19,285 nucleotides of DNA from JBBDRW01 sp040905265 (GTDB lineage Bacteria > Bacteroidota > Rhodothermia > Balneolales > Balneolaceae). The stretch spans positions 1 to 19,285 of the forward strand of contig JBBDRW010000160.1 in the NCBI GenBank assembly GCA_040905265.1, given 5' to 3'. This document shows positions 1 through 7,580 of the stretch, piece after piece. Within the stretch, counting starts at the first letter, position 1; each line of letters opens with the position of its first letter. The notes beneath the pieces are model-generated. The model had not been told where the DNA came from and made no database searches. It saw only the letters and a program-made list of their open reading frames with translations. The translations under genes were made by a program, and so were the position numbers.

Positions 1-1014
1 GTAGTAGATCAACAGCGCCAGGATGACGACCAGGAAAATCCAGAGAGTCAGTGCGACCCGGTTGATGCGGTTCGCTTTTGCCGTTTCATACCAGGTTCGC
101 GGGCGAACCCCCTGAAGAAGGAAGGTGGAGACGGCCGCGAGATTCACGCAGATGATATTGGTCAGGAGGAGCAGAAAGGCGTAAAACGCCAGTTCAAACT
201 GCATGTCCCCGATCAGCAGACCAGCCGTAACCAGTGGCGGAAGTAGGGCGACGGCAACCATCACCCCGATAACAGCGGCGGACATACCCACTGTGTAGGC
301 AAGTACCCCGGCAGCTCCGGAGGCGAGGGCCAGGGAGATATCGGAGAGATGTACCTCTGTCCGGCTGGCAATCTGGTAGACATCTATATCAATGCCCATC
401 AAAAATCCGATCACGATGGAGATGAGGAGTGCAACCAGCAGCCCTGCAACGTTGGTTTTCAGAGAGGTCCATGCCAGCTTGAAATCTGCCAGCGTTGTAG
501 AGAGCGCCAGGCCGACGTTTGGGCCGAGCAGCGGGGCGATGACCATCGCACCGATCACGACGGCCGTATTGTCCCGGAGAATTCCGAGAGCTGCTACGAT
601 GGTGGAGAGAACAACCATCGCCATGTAAATTTTGGAGAGTACGACCGCATCCGAAATCTTCGTATAGAGTTCCTCCCTGCTAACCCGAACTCCCTGCAGG
701 GGCTTCTCCCATGGCTGCCGGGGGGCCTCCTCACTCTCTTCCTCCTCCGGTTCTTCTCTCTCCATTCGGGGGAGTGTCGCCTCCACTTCAAACATTACGA
801 GACGGTATTTTTGTTCATCCGACCCAAGTAACTGTTCTACCCGGTCGAGAAACTGTTCGGTATTGGAGGACTCTACCAGTGCTTTCAGCTGGTAACCGGA
901 TGTCTCTGAGTGCTGTTGCCAGTAGTGCGACACACTCTCCTCTTCAAGGAGTTTTTCAAAAGCCTCCCTGCTCTCATTGTGGACGACCAGTTCGATTTGT
1001 CTCAGAGATGGCAT
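1..1014 (-). CDS. DUF389 / TIGR00341-family membrane protein (partial, C-terminus off left edge)
   Basis: I translated this directly: an open minus-strand frame runs from an ATG at 1014-1012 (MPSLRQIELVV...) to base 1 without a stop, giving 338 residues. The first ~110 residues are soluble and acidic, with a Glu-rich stretch near residues 80-98. The rest is a series of hydrophobic segments starting near residue 125. Two motifs typical of the DUF389 family are visible: VIGAMVIAPLLGPNVGLA in the first membrane segments and VALLPPLVTAGLLIGD later on. The family is widespread, membrane-bound and of unknown function; the soluble N-terminal part is usual for it. The reading ends inside a membrane segment (LWIFLVVILALLIYY), so the C-terminus lies outside the window. 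Its upstream gap to the LolC/E-like gene is 192 nt, so it need not be in the same operon. Family assignment is firm; function is unknown. Confidence 0.88.
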   Translation of the reverse strand, partial: MPSLRQIELVVHNESREAFEKLLEEESVSHYWQQHSETSGYQLKALVESSNTEQFLDRVEQLLGSDEQKYRLVMFEVEATLPRMEREEPEEEESEEAPRQPWEKPLQGVRVSREELYTKISDAVVLSKIYMAMVVLSTIVAALGILRDNTAVVIGAMVIAPLLGPNVGLALSTTLADFKLAWTSLKTNVAGLLVALLISIVIGFLMGIDIDVYQIASRTEVHLSDISLALASGAAGVLAYTVGMSAAVIGVMVAVALLPPLVTAGLLIGDMQFELAFYAFLLLLTNIICVNLAAVSTFLLQGVRPRTWYETAKANRINRVALTLWIFLVVILALLIYY

Positions 1015-1206
1015 ATCTGTTACTGACCGGTTTCGTTCGTTATGAAGTACTTTGTTGAAATATGGCGTATGGCCGCTTTTTTAGAGGCAGTGGCTCTGTC
1101 TCCAGAAGGAATTGGCAGTTCTGAAGAACCGAAACGGCCGTCAACGGCTCCAATGAACAAGTACCTCCGATAAGATCACAAAGATCAAAGTAACAACAAA
1201 ACCCAT

Positions 1207-2433
1207 TTACTCATGCCGGACTGCGTCGGCGGCCTCTACCTTAGAGGCGCGAACGGCGGGGTACCAGCTGGCAGCCAGGCAGAGGAGCATGCTTCCTGCA
1301 AGAATAATGGCCACATCTATCGGAGCCACCATAACCGGATACGCGTCCAGGATAAAAGCGGAAGAGAGTTTCAGAAGGCCATATTCATGCTGCAGCCAGG
1401 TAAGCAGCAGCCCGAGTGCCCCCCCGAGTCCGCAGCCGATTATCCCGATATAGAATCCCTGAAGCCGGAAGATTTTTTTAATCGACGCCGGAGACATACC
1501 CATCGAGATCAGGATTCCGATATCCCGCCGTTTCTGTATCACAATCATCGTCAGGGAACCGACAATGTTGAGTACGGCAACAATCACAATAATGATCAGG
1601 ATAAAGAAGGAGCCCCACTTTTCAAGGTACATTACATCGTAGAGTGGTTTCTGGAGGTCGTACCAGGTCGAAATGTGGTAGTCGGGGCCAAGTTCTTGCT
1701 GCAGTTGCTGTTTGATGATATGAGCCCTGTCGGTATCCTCCAGTTTCAGGTCCAGCCCGCTGATCTGATTACGAGCATTGAAAAGCCGCTGTGCAGCCAG
1801 CAAGTCGATATAGACCAGGTCTGTATTCATGATCTGCTGCATAGAGTAACTGCCGCGCAGGGAGAAGCGGTTGCTTCTCGGGATGGAGAACTGTGTGAGT
1901 GCACGGCGCATTCCGGACGCGCTGATGAGTGCGACCTCGTCATTTACAGAGAGCCGGTAACGGTTCTTCAGGTACTCACTCAACACAAGTCCGGGACGCT
2001 GGTTTTGAACGGTAAAATCGAACCGCCCGGTGCGGATATTCGCCTCCAGATCGTTGATTTCGAGAAAACTCTCCCGGTCGATTCCCCGGACGGTGACCAC
2101 CTCGTTCCTGTCATCCTGGTAGGCGAGCATGCTTCTTCCCTCCAGGTATGGGGTCAGCGCAATCACTTCGGAGTATTCGCCGACCCTCCCGATCAGGCCG
2201 GGGTCATACTCCAGGGTTGCAGCTTCGGCCGACTCGATCCGGATGTCCGGGTCAAAATCGAGAAGAATTCCCCGAATTACATCATAAAAGCCGTTAAAGA
2301 CCGAGAGGACTACAATGAGCAGGGCTGTGCCGATCGTAACACCGGTAATGCTGACAAATGTCAGGATCGAGAGCAGAGAGACTTCCTTGCCCGAAAAGAG
2401 ATATCGTTTTGAGATGAAGGAAATTGGATTCAC
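1207..2433 (-). CDS. LolC/LolE-family lipoprotein-releasing ABC permease (FtsX/MacB fold)
   Basis: 408 residues, the usual size for LolC/LolE permeases. There is a short cytoplasmic start, then TM1 (about 21-48), a large periplasmic domain (about 50-270), and three C-terminal membrane segments (about 275-299, 325-347, 370-393). The stretch after TM2, VIQKRRDIGILISMGMSP, and the tail YPAVRASKVEAADAVRHE are the conserved FtsX-domain signatures. The role known for the family is extraction of outer-membrane lipoproteins from the inner membrane, driven by a LolD ATPase and delivered to LolA. No LolD-like ATPase is adjacent. Many genomes of this group carry one permease that does the work of both LolC and LolE, which may be the case here. 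The start is GTG (2433-2431), with no strong ribosome site before it. It is transcribed divergently from glgB. Confidence 0.86.
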   Translation of the reverse strand: MNPISFISKRYLFSGKEVSLLSILTFVSITGVTIGTALLIVVLSVFNGFYDVIRGILLDFDPDIRIESAEAATLEYDPGLIGRVGEYSEVIALTPYLEGRSMLAYQDDRNEVVTVRGIDRESFLEINDLEANIRTGRFDFTVQNQRPGLVLSEYLKNRYRLSVNDEVALISASGMRRALTQFSIPRSNRFSLRGSYSMQQIMNTDLVYIDLLAAQRLFNARNQISGLDLKLEDTDRAHIIKQQLQQELGPDYHISTWYDLQKPLYDVMYLEKWGSFFILIIIVIVAVLNIVGSLTMIVIQKRRDIGILISMGMSPASIKKIFRLQGFYIGIIGCGLGGALGLLLTWLQHEYGLLKLSSAFILDAYPVMVAPIDVAIILAGSMLLCLAASWYPAVRASKVEAADAVRHE

Positions 2434-2574
2434 GTGATCTTGCTCTGAGGTCGTAAAAAGTCGATTTTGATCTGGATATTGGATTTCAGTTGTGCGTTAT
2501 TAGTTAGAGGCGCAGCTGTATCCCCCAAACCGGTACAGTGAATTCAGGCTCCGGCAAAATATAATGAAAAAACT
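2434..2574. promoter_or_regulatory. Divergent intergenic region between LolC/E-like gene and glgB
   Basis: 141 nt between two genes that start back to back, so promoters for both directions should lie here. The bases before the glgB GTG are A-rich with no Shine-Dalgarno site. No box was convincing enough to assign. Confidence 0.4.
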
Positions 2575-4779
2575 GTGGCACATTCTGTAACTCTCAACGT
2601 TGATGAAGTGCGTTCCATATCTGATGGTTCTCACGGCGACCCGTTTTCTCTGTTGGGCCTTCACCATCTGGACGTGGACGGGAAGATGAAATGGATACTT
2701 CGCACGTTCCAGCCCCATGCCGAATCGGTAACAGTCATCCCGTCCAGCGGTAAAAAGTCGGAGATGAACCGGATAACGGACGACGGACTCTTTGAAGTTG
2801 TTTTTCCCCGTCGAAAGAAGCGTTTCCAGTACCGGTTGGAGATCGATCCCAGGGAGGGGAAGACGTACGAAATTGAGGATCCCTATCAGTTTGGTACTCT
2901 CTTGAGCGACTTCGACTTGCAGCTCTGGGGGGAGGGGACGCATCGTCACGCTTTTCGCTGGATGGGGGCGCATCTCCGGGAAGCCGACGGGGTTACGGGA
3001 GCCCACTTCGTTGTGTCTGCTCCCAATGCCTGGAGAGTCAGTGTAATCGGCTCTTTTAACAACTGGGACGGCCGGGTTCACGGGATGCGGAAACATCCTG
3101 CACAGGGAATCTGGGAGATATTTATACCGGGGATCTCTGCGGGAGACTCTTACAAGTTTGAAATTCAGTCCGACCTGGCCGATGCACCTCTGAAGAAAGC
3201 GGACCCCTACGCATTTTATGCCGAGCAGAGGCCCGGTACAGCATCTATCGTCTGGAAGAGCGGCTATACTTGGAACGACCGTGACTGGATGCAGCAGCGG
3301 GAAGAGATCCAGGAGAATGACAAACCACTTTCGGTCTATGAGATTCATCCCGGCTCCTGGAAACGGAAACCGGATGAGGAGCCCGGCTTCCTCTCCTACC
3401 GGGAGCTGGCGGAAGAGCTGGTCCCTTATCTGCAGGAGATGGGGTTTACGCATGTGGAGCTGATGCCGGTTGCCGAACATCCGTACGACCCATCCTGGGG
3501 GTATCAAATTACAGGCTATTACGCTCCAACCAGCCGTTTCGGGAATCCGGATGATTTCAAATTTTTTGTCGACAAATGCCACCAGGCCGGAATCGGGGTC
3601 TTTCTTGACTGGGTACCGGCTCACTTTACCAAAGATGATCATGGCCTGCGCCGATTTGACGGTTCCGCCCTGTACGAACATGAGGATCCCAGGAAGGGTG
3701 AACACCGGGACTGGGGAACCCTGATTTTTAATTTCAGCCGTTCGGAAGTGATGAATTTTCTTATTTCCAATGCAGTCTATTGGTTTGAAGAGTATCATAT
3801 AGACGGCCTCCGGGTTGATGCGGTCGCTTCGATGATCTATCTGGATTACTCCCGCAAAGAGGGGGATTGGGAGCCCAACCAGTATGGCGGGCGAGAGAAT
3901 CTGGAGGCGCTTCACTTTTTGCGTCGCTTCAACGAAGTGGTTCACGGATACTTTCCCGGGGTTCTCACGATGGCAGAGGAGTCGACCTCCTGGCAGGGAG
4001 TCTCCCGGCCGGTTCATGAAGGGGGGCTTGGATTTGACTGCAAGTGGAATATGGGGTGGATGAACGATACACTGGTCTATATGTCCAAAGATCCGGTTCA
4101 CAGGAAGTATCATCAGGGCCAGCTCACTTTCTCCATGATCTATGCGTTTTCAGAAAATTTCATACTTCCGCTCTCGCACGATGAAGTGGTTCACCAAAAG
4201 CAGTCGCTTCTCAGCAAGATGCCGGGAGACGATTGGCAGAAGTTTGCAAACCTGAGGCTGCTCTATACGTACATGTATGCACACCCCGGCAAGAAGCTGC
4301 TTTTTATGGGATCTGAATTCGGGCAGTGGGAAGAGTGGACGGAGAAAAAGTCGATTGACTGGCACCTTCTGCAGTGGGATACCCACAAGGGAGTTCAACG
4401 GCTGGTTCGTGACCTGAACAGCCTCTACCGGGAGGAGCTGGCGATGCATCAGGTCGATTTTCGGTGGCAGGGTTTTGAATGGATCGATGCCAGTGATGCA
4501 GACAATTCGGTGATCTCATTCAGCCGCCGGGCGAAAGACCCGAATGATTTTCTGGTCTTCATCTTCAACTTCACTCCAACGGTGCGTCACAATTACAGAA
4601 TAGGGGTTCCGAAAGCAGGCAGTTACCAGATTCTGCTGAACAGTGATTCGGAATTTTATCACGGCAGCAATGTCGGACAGGCGTGGGCAGAGGCAGGCGG
4701 AGAAGGGCTGCATGGACAGCCTGTACATATTGACGTATCACTTCCACCACTGGCCGGCCTGATACTGAAGCCCTCCTGA
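2575..4779 (+). CDS. glgB: 1,4-alpha-glucan branching enzyme GlgB (GH13)
   Basis: 734 residues, the full length of the two-CBM48 type. It cuts alpha-1,4-glucan chains and reattaches them by alpha-1,6 bonds, in the cytoplasm, during glycogen synthesis. Residues ~20-110 form the N1 module (GDPFSLLGLH), ~125-220 the CBM48 (SAPNAWRVSVIGSFNNWDGR), ~250-640 the GH13 barrel, and the last ~100 the all-beta C domain. The catalytic set is intact: nucleophile Asp415 (DGLRVDAVASM), acid/base Glu468 (TMAEESTSWQGVSRP) and the third Asp536 (LPLSHDEVVH). The start must be GTG at 2575: there is a stop in frame at 2539, and no ATG, GTG or TTG lies between. A nearby ATG at 2564 is in another frame and closes after eight codons. 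malQ follows 287 nt downstream. Confidence 0.96.
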   Translation: MAHSVTLNVDEVRSISDGSHGDPFSLLGLHHLDVDGKMKWILRTFQPHAESVTVIPSSGKKSEMNRITDDGLFEVVFPRRKKRFQYRLEIDPREGKTYEIEDPYQFGTLLSDFDLQLWGEGTHRHAFRWMGAHLREADGVTGAHFVVSAPNAWRVSVIGSFNNWDGRVHGMRKHPAQGIWEIFIPGISAGDSYKFEIQSDLADAPLKKADPYAFYAEQRPGTASIVWKSGYTWNDRDWMQQREEIQENDKPLSVYEIHPGSWKRKPDEEPGFLSYRELAEELVPYLQEMGFTHVELMPVAEHPYDPSWGYQITGYYAPTSRFGNPDDFKFFVDKCHQAGIGVFLDWVPAHFTKDDHGLRRFDGSALYEHEDPRKGEHRDWGTLIFNFSRSEVMNFLISNAVYWFEEYHIDGLRVDAVASMIYLDYSRKEGDWEPNQYGGRENLEALHFLRRFNEVVHGYFPGVLTMAEESTSWQGVSRPVHEGGLGFDCKWNMGWMNDTLVYMSKDPVHRKYHQGQLTFSMIYAFSENFILPLSHDEVVHQKQSLLSKMPGDDWQKFANLRLLYTYMYAHPGKKLLFMGSEFGQWEEWTEKKSIDWHLLQWDTHKGVQRLVRDLNSLYREELAMHQVDFRWQGFEWIDASDADNSVISFSRRAKDPNDFLVFIFNFTPTVRHNYRIGVPKAGSYQILLNSDSEFYHGSNVGQAWAEAGGEGLHGQPVHIDVSLPPLAGLILKPS

Positions 4780-4871
4780 CGGGTTGTCGCCAAATTGGTT
4801 ATCTTCCTGGGGATATACACATCTACTTGGCTTGATACGCAATGGCGGGCGAATTCTGTGTATGCAGTCTT

Positions 4872-4882
4872 GATCCCTGAAA
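4872..4882 (+). repeat. 11-mer GATCCCTGAAA, copy 1
   Basis: GATCCCTGAAA is identical to 17658-17668 and to the reverse complement of 17787-17797. All three copies are intergenic. See the finding on this motif. Confidence 0.5.
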
Positions 4883-4931
4883 TGAGATGGATAAAGTTTT
4901 GTGGAATTCAACGGTTTGGGACAGAGGTAAA

Positions 4932-4967
4932 GGAGGCAATGAAAAATCCTGGTTTTTCATTGCCTCC
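4932..4967. repeat. Perfect 15-bp inverted repeat (hairpin) between glgB and malQ
   Basis: The left arm GGAGGCAATGAAAAA (4932-4946) is exactly complementary to the right arm TTTTTCATTGCCTCC (4953-4967), with a 6-nt loop TCCTGG. The stem has a GC-rich base and an A/T top. No T-run follows on the + strand, so it is not a textbook intrinsic terminator, though it may end or protect the glgB message. Confidence 0.8.
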
Positions 4968-4990
4968 GTAACGTGTTACCAGAAGTGAGG

Positions 4991-4996
4991 TATAAT
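4991..4996 (+). promoter_or_regulatory. Possible -10 box for malQ
   Basis: TATAAT lies 70 nt before the malQ ATG. The -35 region falls on the small GTAAC dyad (4968-4979) and does not match TTGACA well, so the call rests on the -10 hexamer alone. Confidence 0.3.
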
Positions 4997-5066
4997 AGCA
5001 GATGAGTATTCAGCAGTTCAAGGTTCATGACTCGGTCCGATGGGTTGATACGGACAGGGGGAAGGT

Positions 5067-6557
5067 ATGAGGTTTCCAAGGTCGGGAGGTACGCTGGTTC
5101 ATCCCACCTCCTTTCCCTCCAGGTACGGGATGGGCGATTTTGGCCCGGAAGCAAAACAGTTTATCGACTTCCTGGAGGAAACCGGGCAGTCGATCTGGCA
5201 GATGCTCCCTTTGAGTCCGGTAGGATATGGCTATTCTCCCTATACCGGGTATTCGGCGTTTGCCGGAAGCCCCTACCTGATCAGCCTGGATACTCTCCGG
5301 GAGCAAGGGCTTCTTGAGGCAGAAGAGGTCCGGAAGGCTGAGCTGCCGCTGACTGTATCAGCCGATTTCGAGCGCGCATTTCCTGTAAAGGATGAGCTGC
5401 TTCGCCGTGCCTCCGAACGATTTTTTCAGGATCAGGACTCTGTTTCCGGGAAGAAGTTTGCTGAATTCCGGAAGAACAACCACTATTGGCTGGAGGATTA
5501 CGCTCTTTTCATGGCCTGTTACGGCCTGAATGGTCACCGCCCCTGGTATCAGTGGAGTGAAGGTCTGGTTCGCAGGAAGAGATCGGCGCTTGCAGAGGTC
5601 AAAAAGCGGAATCCGGAGGAGATCCGGCACCAGGAGTGGATGCAGTTCGAATTCTTCCGACAGTGGATGGATTTGCGGAGGTATGCAAACAGCAAGGGAA
5701 TCCGGGTGGTGGGAGATATCCCGATTTTTGTGGACCACAACAGTGCAGATGTCTGGGCACACCAGGGATTTTTTGAAGTGGATGAACAGGGGAACCGGAT
5801 ACGGGTTGCAGGTGTTCCTCCGGACTATTTCAGCGAGTCGGGCCAGTTGTGGGGCAACCCGCTCTACCGGTGGGACCGGTTGAAAAAGGATGGATACAGC
5901 TGGTGGATTGAGCGGTTCCGGAAGATGTTTGAACTCTTTGATGCAATCAGGGTCGATCACTTTCGAGGCTTTGAAGCGCACTGGGAGGTGGCTGCATCTG
6001 AAAAAACAGCCCGGAACGGCCGATGGGCGAAAGGGCCCGGTGTCCACTTTTTCACCACCATCAGGGAGAAACTCGGAGAACTGCCGATCATCGCCGAGGA
6101 TCTTGGTGTGATCACACCTGAAGTTGAAGAGTTGCGGGACCGGTTTCAATTCCCCGGCATGAGGGTATTGCAGTTTGCCTTTGATTCGGACGAGGGAAAC
6201 GCCTTTTTACCGCACAATTACGACCCCAATACCGTGGTCTATTCCGGTACACACGATAACGATACCTCAGTCGGGTGGTACCGGACGGAGTCTGAAAAGA
6301 AGAAGCACAGGCTTCGGGAGTATACCAGGTCAGACGGGAGTGAACCGAACTGGGAGATGATCCGGCTCGGGATGCTGTCGGTTGCCGACCAGGCTATATT
6401 TCCACTGCAGGATTTCATGAGCCTCGGTTCTGAGCACAGAATGAATACTCCAGGAACCGTTGGGACGAATTGGTTCTGGAGATATACTCCTGACATGCTC
6501 GAAGAGACCGACCGAAACCGGATCCGTTACCTGCTCGGACTTGGAAATCGGTTCTAG
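5067..6557 (+). CDS. malQ: 4-alpha-glucanotransferase (amylomaltase), GH77
   Basis: 496 residues, the length of bacterial/thermophile-type amylomaltase without the extra N-terminal domains of the E. coli enzyme. It moves alpha-1,4-glucan segments between malto-oligosaccharides in the cytoplasm. The start fits the family: RSGGTLVHPTSFPSRYGMGDFG opens the domain within ten residues of Met1. An unusually strong ribosome site (AGGGGGAAGG, 5056-5065) sits just before the ATG. The GH77 catalytic residues are visible: nucleophile Asp297 (IRVDHFRGFEAHWE), acid/base Glu344 (IIAEDLGVITPEVE) and Asp397 (YSGTHDNDTSVGW). The PPDYFSESGQLWGNPLY loop of the family is also complete (from residue 251). It follows glgB, so the pair can build and reshape alpha-glucan, but a separate promoter is likely. 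Confidence 0.95.
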   Translation: MRFPRSGGTLVHPTSFPSRYGMGDFGPEAKQFIDFLEETGQSIWQMLPLSPVGYGYSPYTGYSAFAGSPYLISLDTLREQGLLEAEEVRKAELPLTVSADFERAFPVKDELLRRASERFFQDQDSVSGKKFAEFRKNNHYWLEDYALFMACYGLNGHRPWYQWSEGLVRRKRSALAEVKKRNPEEIRHQEWMQFEFFRQWMDLRRYANSKGIRVVGDIPIFVDHNSADVWAHQGFFEVDEQGNRIRVAGVPPDYFSESGQLWGNPLYRWDRLKKDGYSWWIERFRKMFELFDAIRVDHFRGFEAHWEVAASEKTARNGRWAKGPGVHFFTTIREKLGELPIIAEDLGVITPEVEELRDRFQFPGMRVLQFAFDSDEGNAFLPHNYDPNTVVYSGTHDNDTSVGWYRTESEKKKHRLREYTRSDGSEPNWEMIRLGMLSVADQAIFPLQDFMSLGSEHRMNTPGTVGTNWFWRYTPDMLEETDRNRIRYLLGLGNRF

Positions 6558-6615
6558 GAACCCGGTTGACACAACACTGGCAAAAATTAACAAGTTAAAA
6601 GATAAACGGATGCCT

Positions 6616-6631
6616 GCTTTCTAAAGAAAGC
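6616..6631. repeat. Short hairpin between malQ and the comA-like gene
   Basis: GCTTTC-TAAA-GAAAGC is a 6-bp stem with a 4-nt loop. It could mark the end of the malQ message or lie in the promoter region of the next gene; no T-run follows. Confidence 0.35.
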
Positions 6632-6640
6632 TTCATTTAC

Positions 6641-6648
6641 TATCTTTA
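6641..6648 (+). promoter_or_regulatory. Possible Bacteroidota-type -7 box for comA-like gene
   Basis: TATCTTTA matches the TAnnTTTG -7 consensus known from Bacteroidota at seven of eight positions and lies 29 nt before the ATG. I see no matching TTG -33 element, so this is weak. Confidence 0.25.
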
Positions 6649-6676
6649 GCCGTTTCGATTCAAACATATTCAATTT

Positions 6677-7504
6677 ATGCCATTCCAGCTAAACAACCTG
6701 CCCAAGCGAACTGAAAAGCCTCGTGATGAAGGAATTACTCTTGTCCTGGACAAGGGGTACAGTGTTCGGCAGGCAGAAGATTTCTGCGAAGTTGCTTCCG
6801 GATATGTCGATATCGTGAAATTGGGCTGGGGTACATCGTATGTGACCCAGAACCTCGAGAAAAAACTGGATGTCTATAGAAGTTATGATATCCCGGTCTA
6901 TCTCGGCGGTACCCTGTTTGAAGCCTATATGCTTCGAAATCAGCTCGATAGTTATGTGAATCTTTTGAACCGATACGAGATTACCTATGTTGAAGTTTCT
7001 AATGGTACGATCTGGCTGTCTGATCCCCGAAAGGTTGAAATTATTGAACAATTGAGTAAGGATTTTACCGTTCTATCAGAAGTCGGCAGCAAGAATCCGA
7101 ATGATATCATCCCGCCCTACAAATGGGTGAAGATGATCGAGCGGGAGCTGAATGCCGGCGCCTGGAAGGTAATCTGTGAAGCCAGAGAGAGTGGTACTGT
7201 GGGTGTTTTCAGGCCTAACGGCGAAGTACGATCCGGCCTGATTGATGAGATTGCCGATCAGGTATCTGTTGAAAATCTGATTTTTGAAGCGCCTCAGAAA
7301 GAACAGCAGGTCTGGTTTATCCGAAAGTTCGGAAGCAATGTGAACCTGGGTAATGTTCAGCCAATGGAGGTAATACCGGTTGAAACGCTGCGCCTTGGCC
7401 TGCGGGGAGACACCCTGTTTGATTTCTACTCACTGGACGAAAATCAGATGAATCAGATCTATCCAAAAAACGGTGATTCAGGTATTTCACGCAATATTGA
7501 GTAG
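6677..7504 (+). CDS. Phosphosulfolactate synthase-family protein (ComA-like TIM barrel)
   Basis: 275 residues, close to archaeal ComA and its bacterial relatives. The founding reaction joins phosphoenolpyruvate and sulfite to give (2R)-phospho-3-sulfolactate, the first step of coenzyme M synthesis. In bacteria, homologues are linked to sulfolactate or have no proven role. Family motifs run in order: TLVLDKG (residues 21-27), YVDIVKLGWGTSYV (43-56), YLGGTLFEAY (75-84), YVEVSNGTIWL (104-114), LSEVGSKNP (133-141), GAWKVICEARESGTVGVF (161-178) and RLGLRGDTLFDFY near the end. These are the strand ends that carry the active site, so an active enzyme is plausible. No ComB or ComC homologue is in the window. 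There is no clear Shine-Dalgarno site. The family is sure; the substrate is inferred. Confidence 0.87.
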   Translation: MPFQLNNLPKRTEKPRDEGITLVLDKGYSVRQAEDFCEVASGYVDIVKLGWGTSYVTQNLEKKLDVYRSYDIPVYLGGTLFEAYMLRNQLDSYVNLLNRYEITYVEVSNGTIWLSDPRKVEIIEQLSKDFTVLSEVGSKNPNDIIPPYKWVKMIERELNAGAWKVICEARESGTVGVFRPNGEVRSGLIDEIADQVSVENLIFEAPQKEQQVWFIRKFGSNVNLGNVQPMEVIPVETLRLGLRGDTLFDFYSLDENQMNQIYPKNGDSGISRNIE

Positions 7505-7580
7505 GATTTCATGATGAGCTCTGCGAAAAGCGGACTCGTTTTGGATCCGTCTTGTTAACTGTTACGAATCAATAATACCC

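Larger units (their letters stand above)
4780..5066. other. glgB-malQ intergenic region with hairpin and short repeats
   Basis: 287 nt without a gene. It holds one copy of the GATCCCTGAAA 11-mer (4872-4882), a perfect 15-bp hairpin (4932-4967), a small GTAAC-GT-GTTAC dyad directly after it (4968-4979), and a TATAAT box (4991-4996). The size and the box suggest malQ has its own promoter. Confidence 0.5.

Noticed and set aside
349..831. Plus-strand open frame opposite the DUF389 gene
   Set aside because: The minus strand has the conserved DUF389 motifs across the same bases; the plus frame has none.
1213..2412. Plus-strand open frame of ~400 codons opposite the LolC/E-like gene
   Set aside because: The minus strand codes for a clear four-TM permease; the plus-strand product is a low-hydrophobicity, Asp/Arg/His-rich shadow without motifs.
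2500..4113. Long minus-strand open frame opposite glgB
   Set aside because: It lies wholly against the catalytic domain of an intact GlgB and its translation has no recognisable domain; it is a codon-bias shadow.
5358..6149. Minus-strand open frame opposite malQ
   Set aside because: Antisense to the intact GH77 catalytic region; no domain seen.
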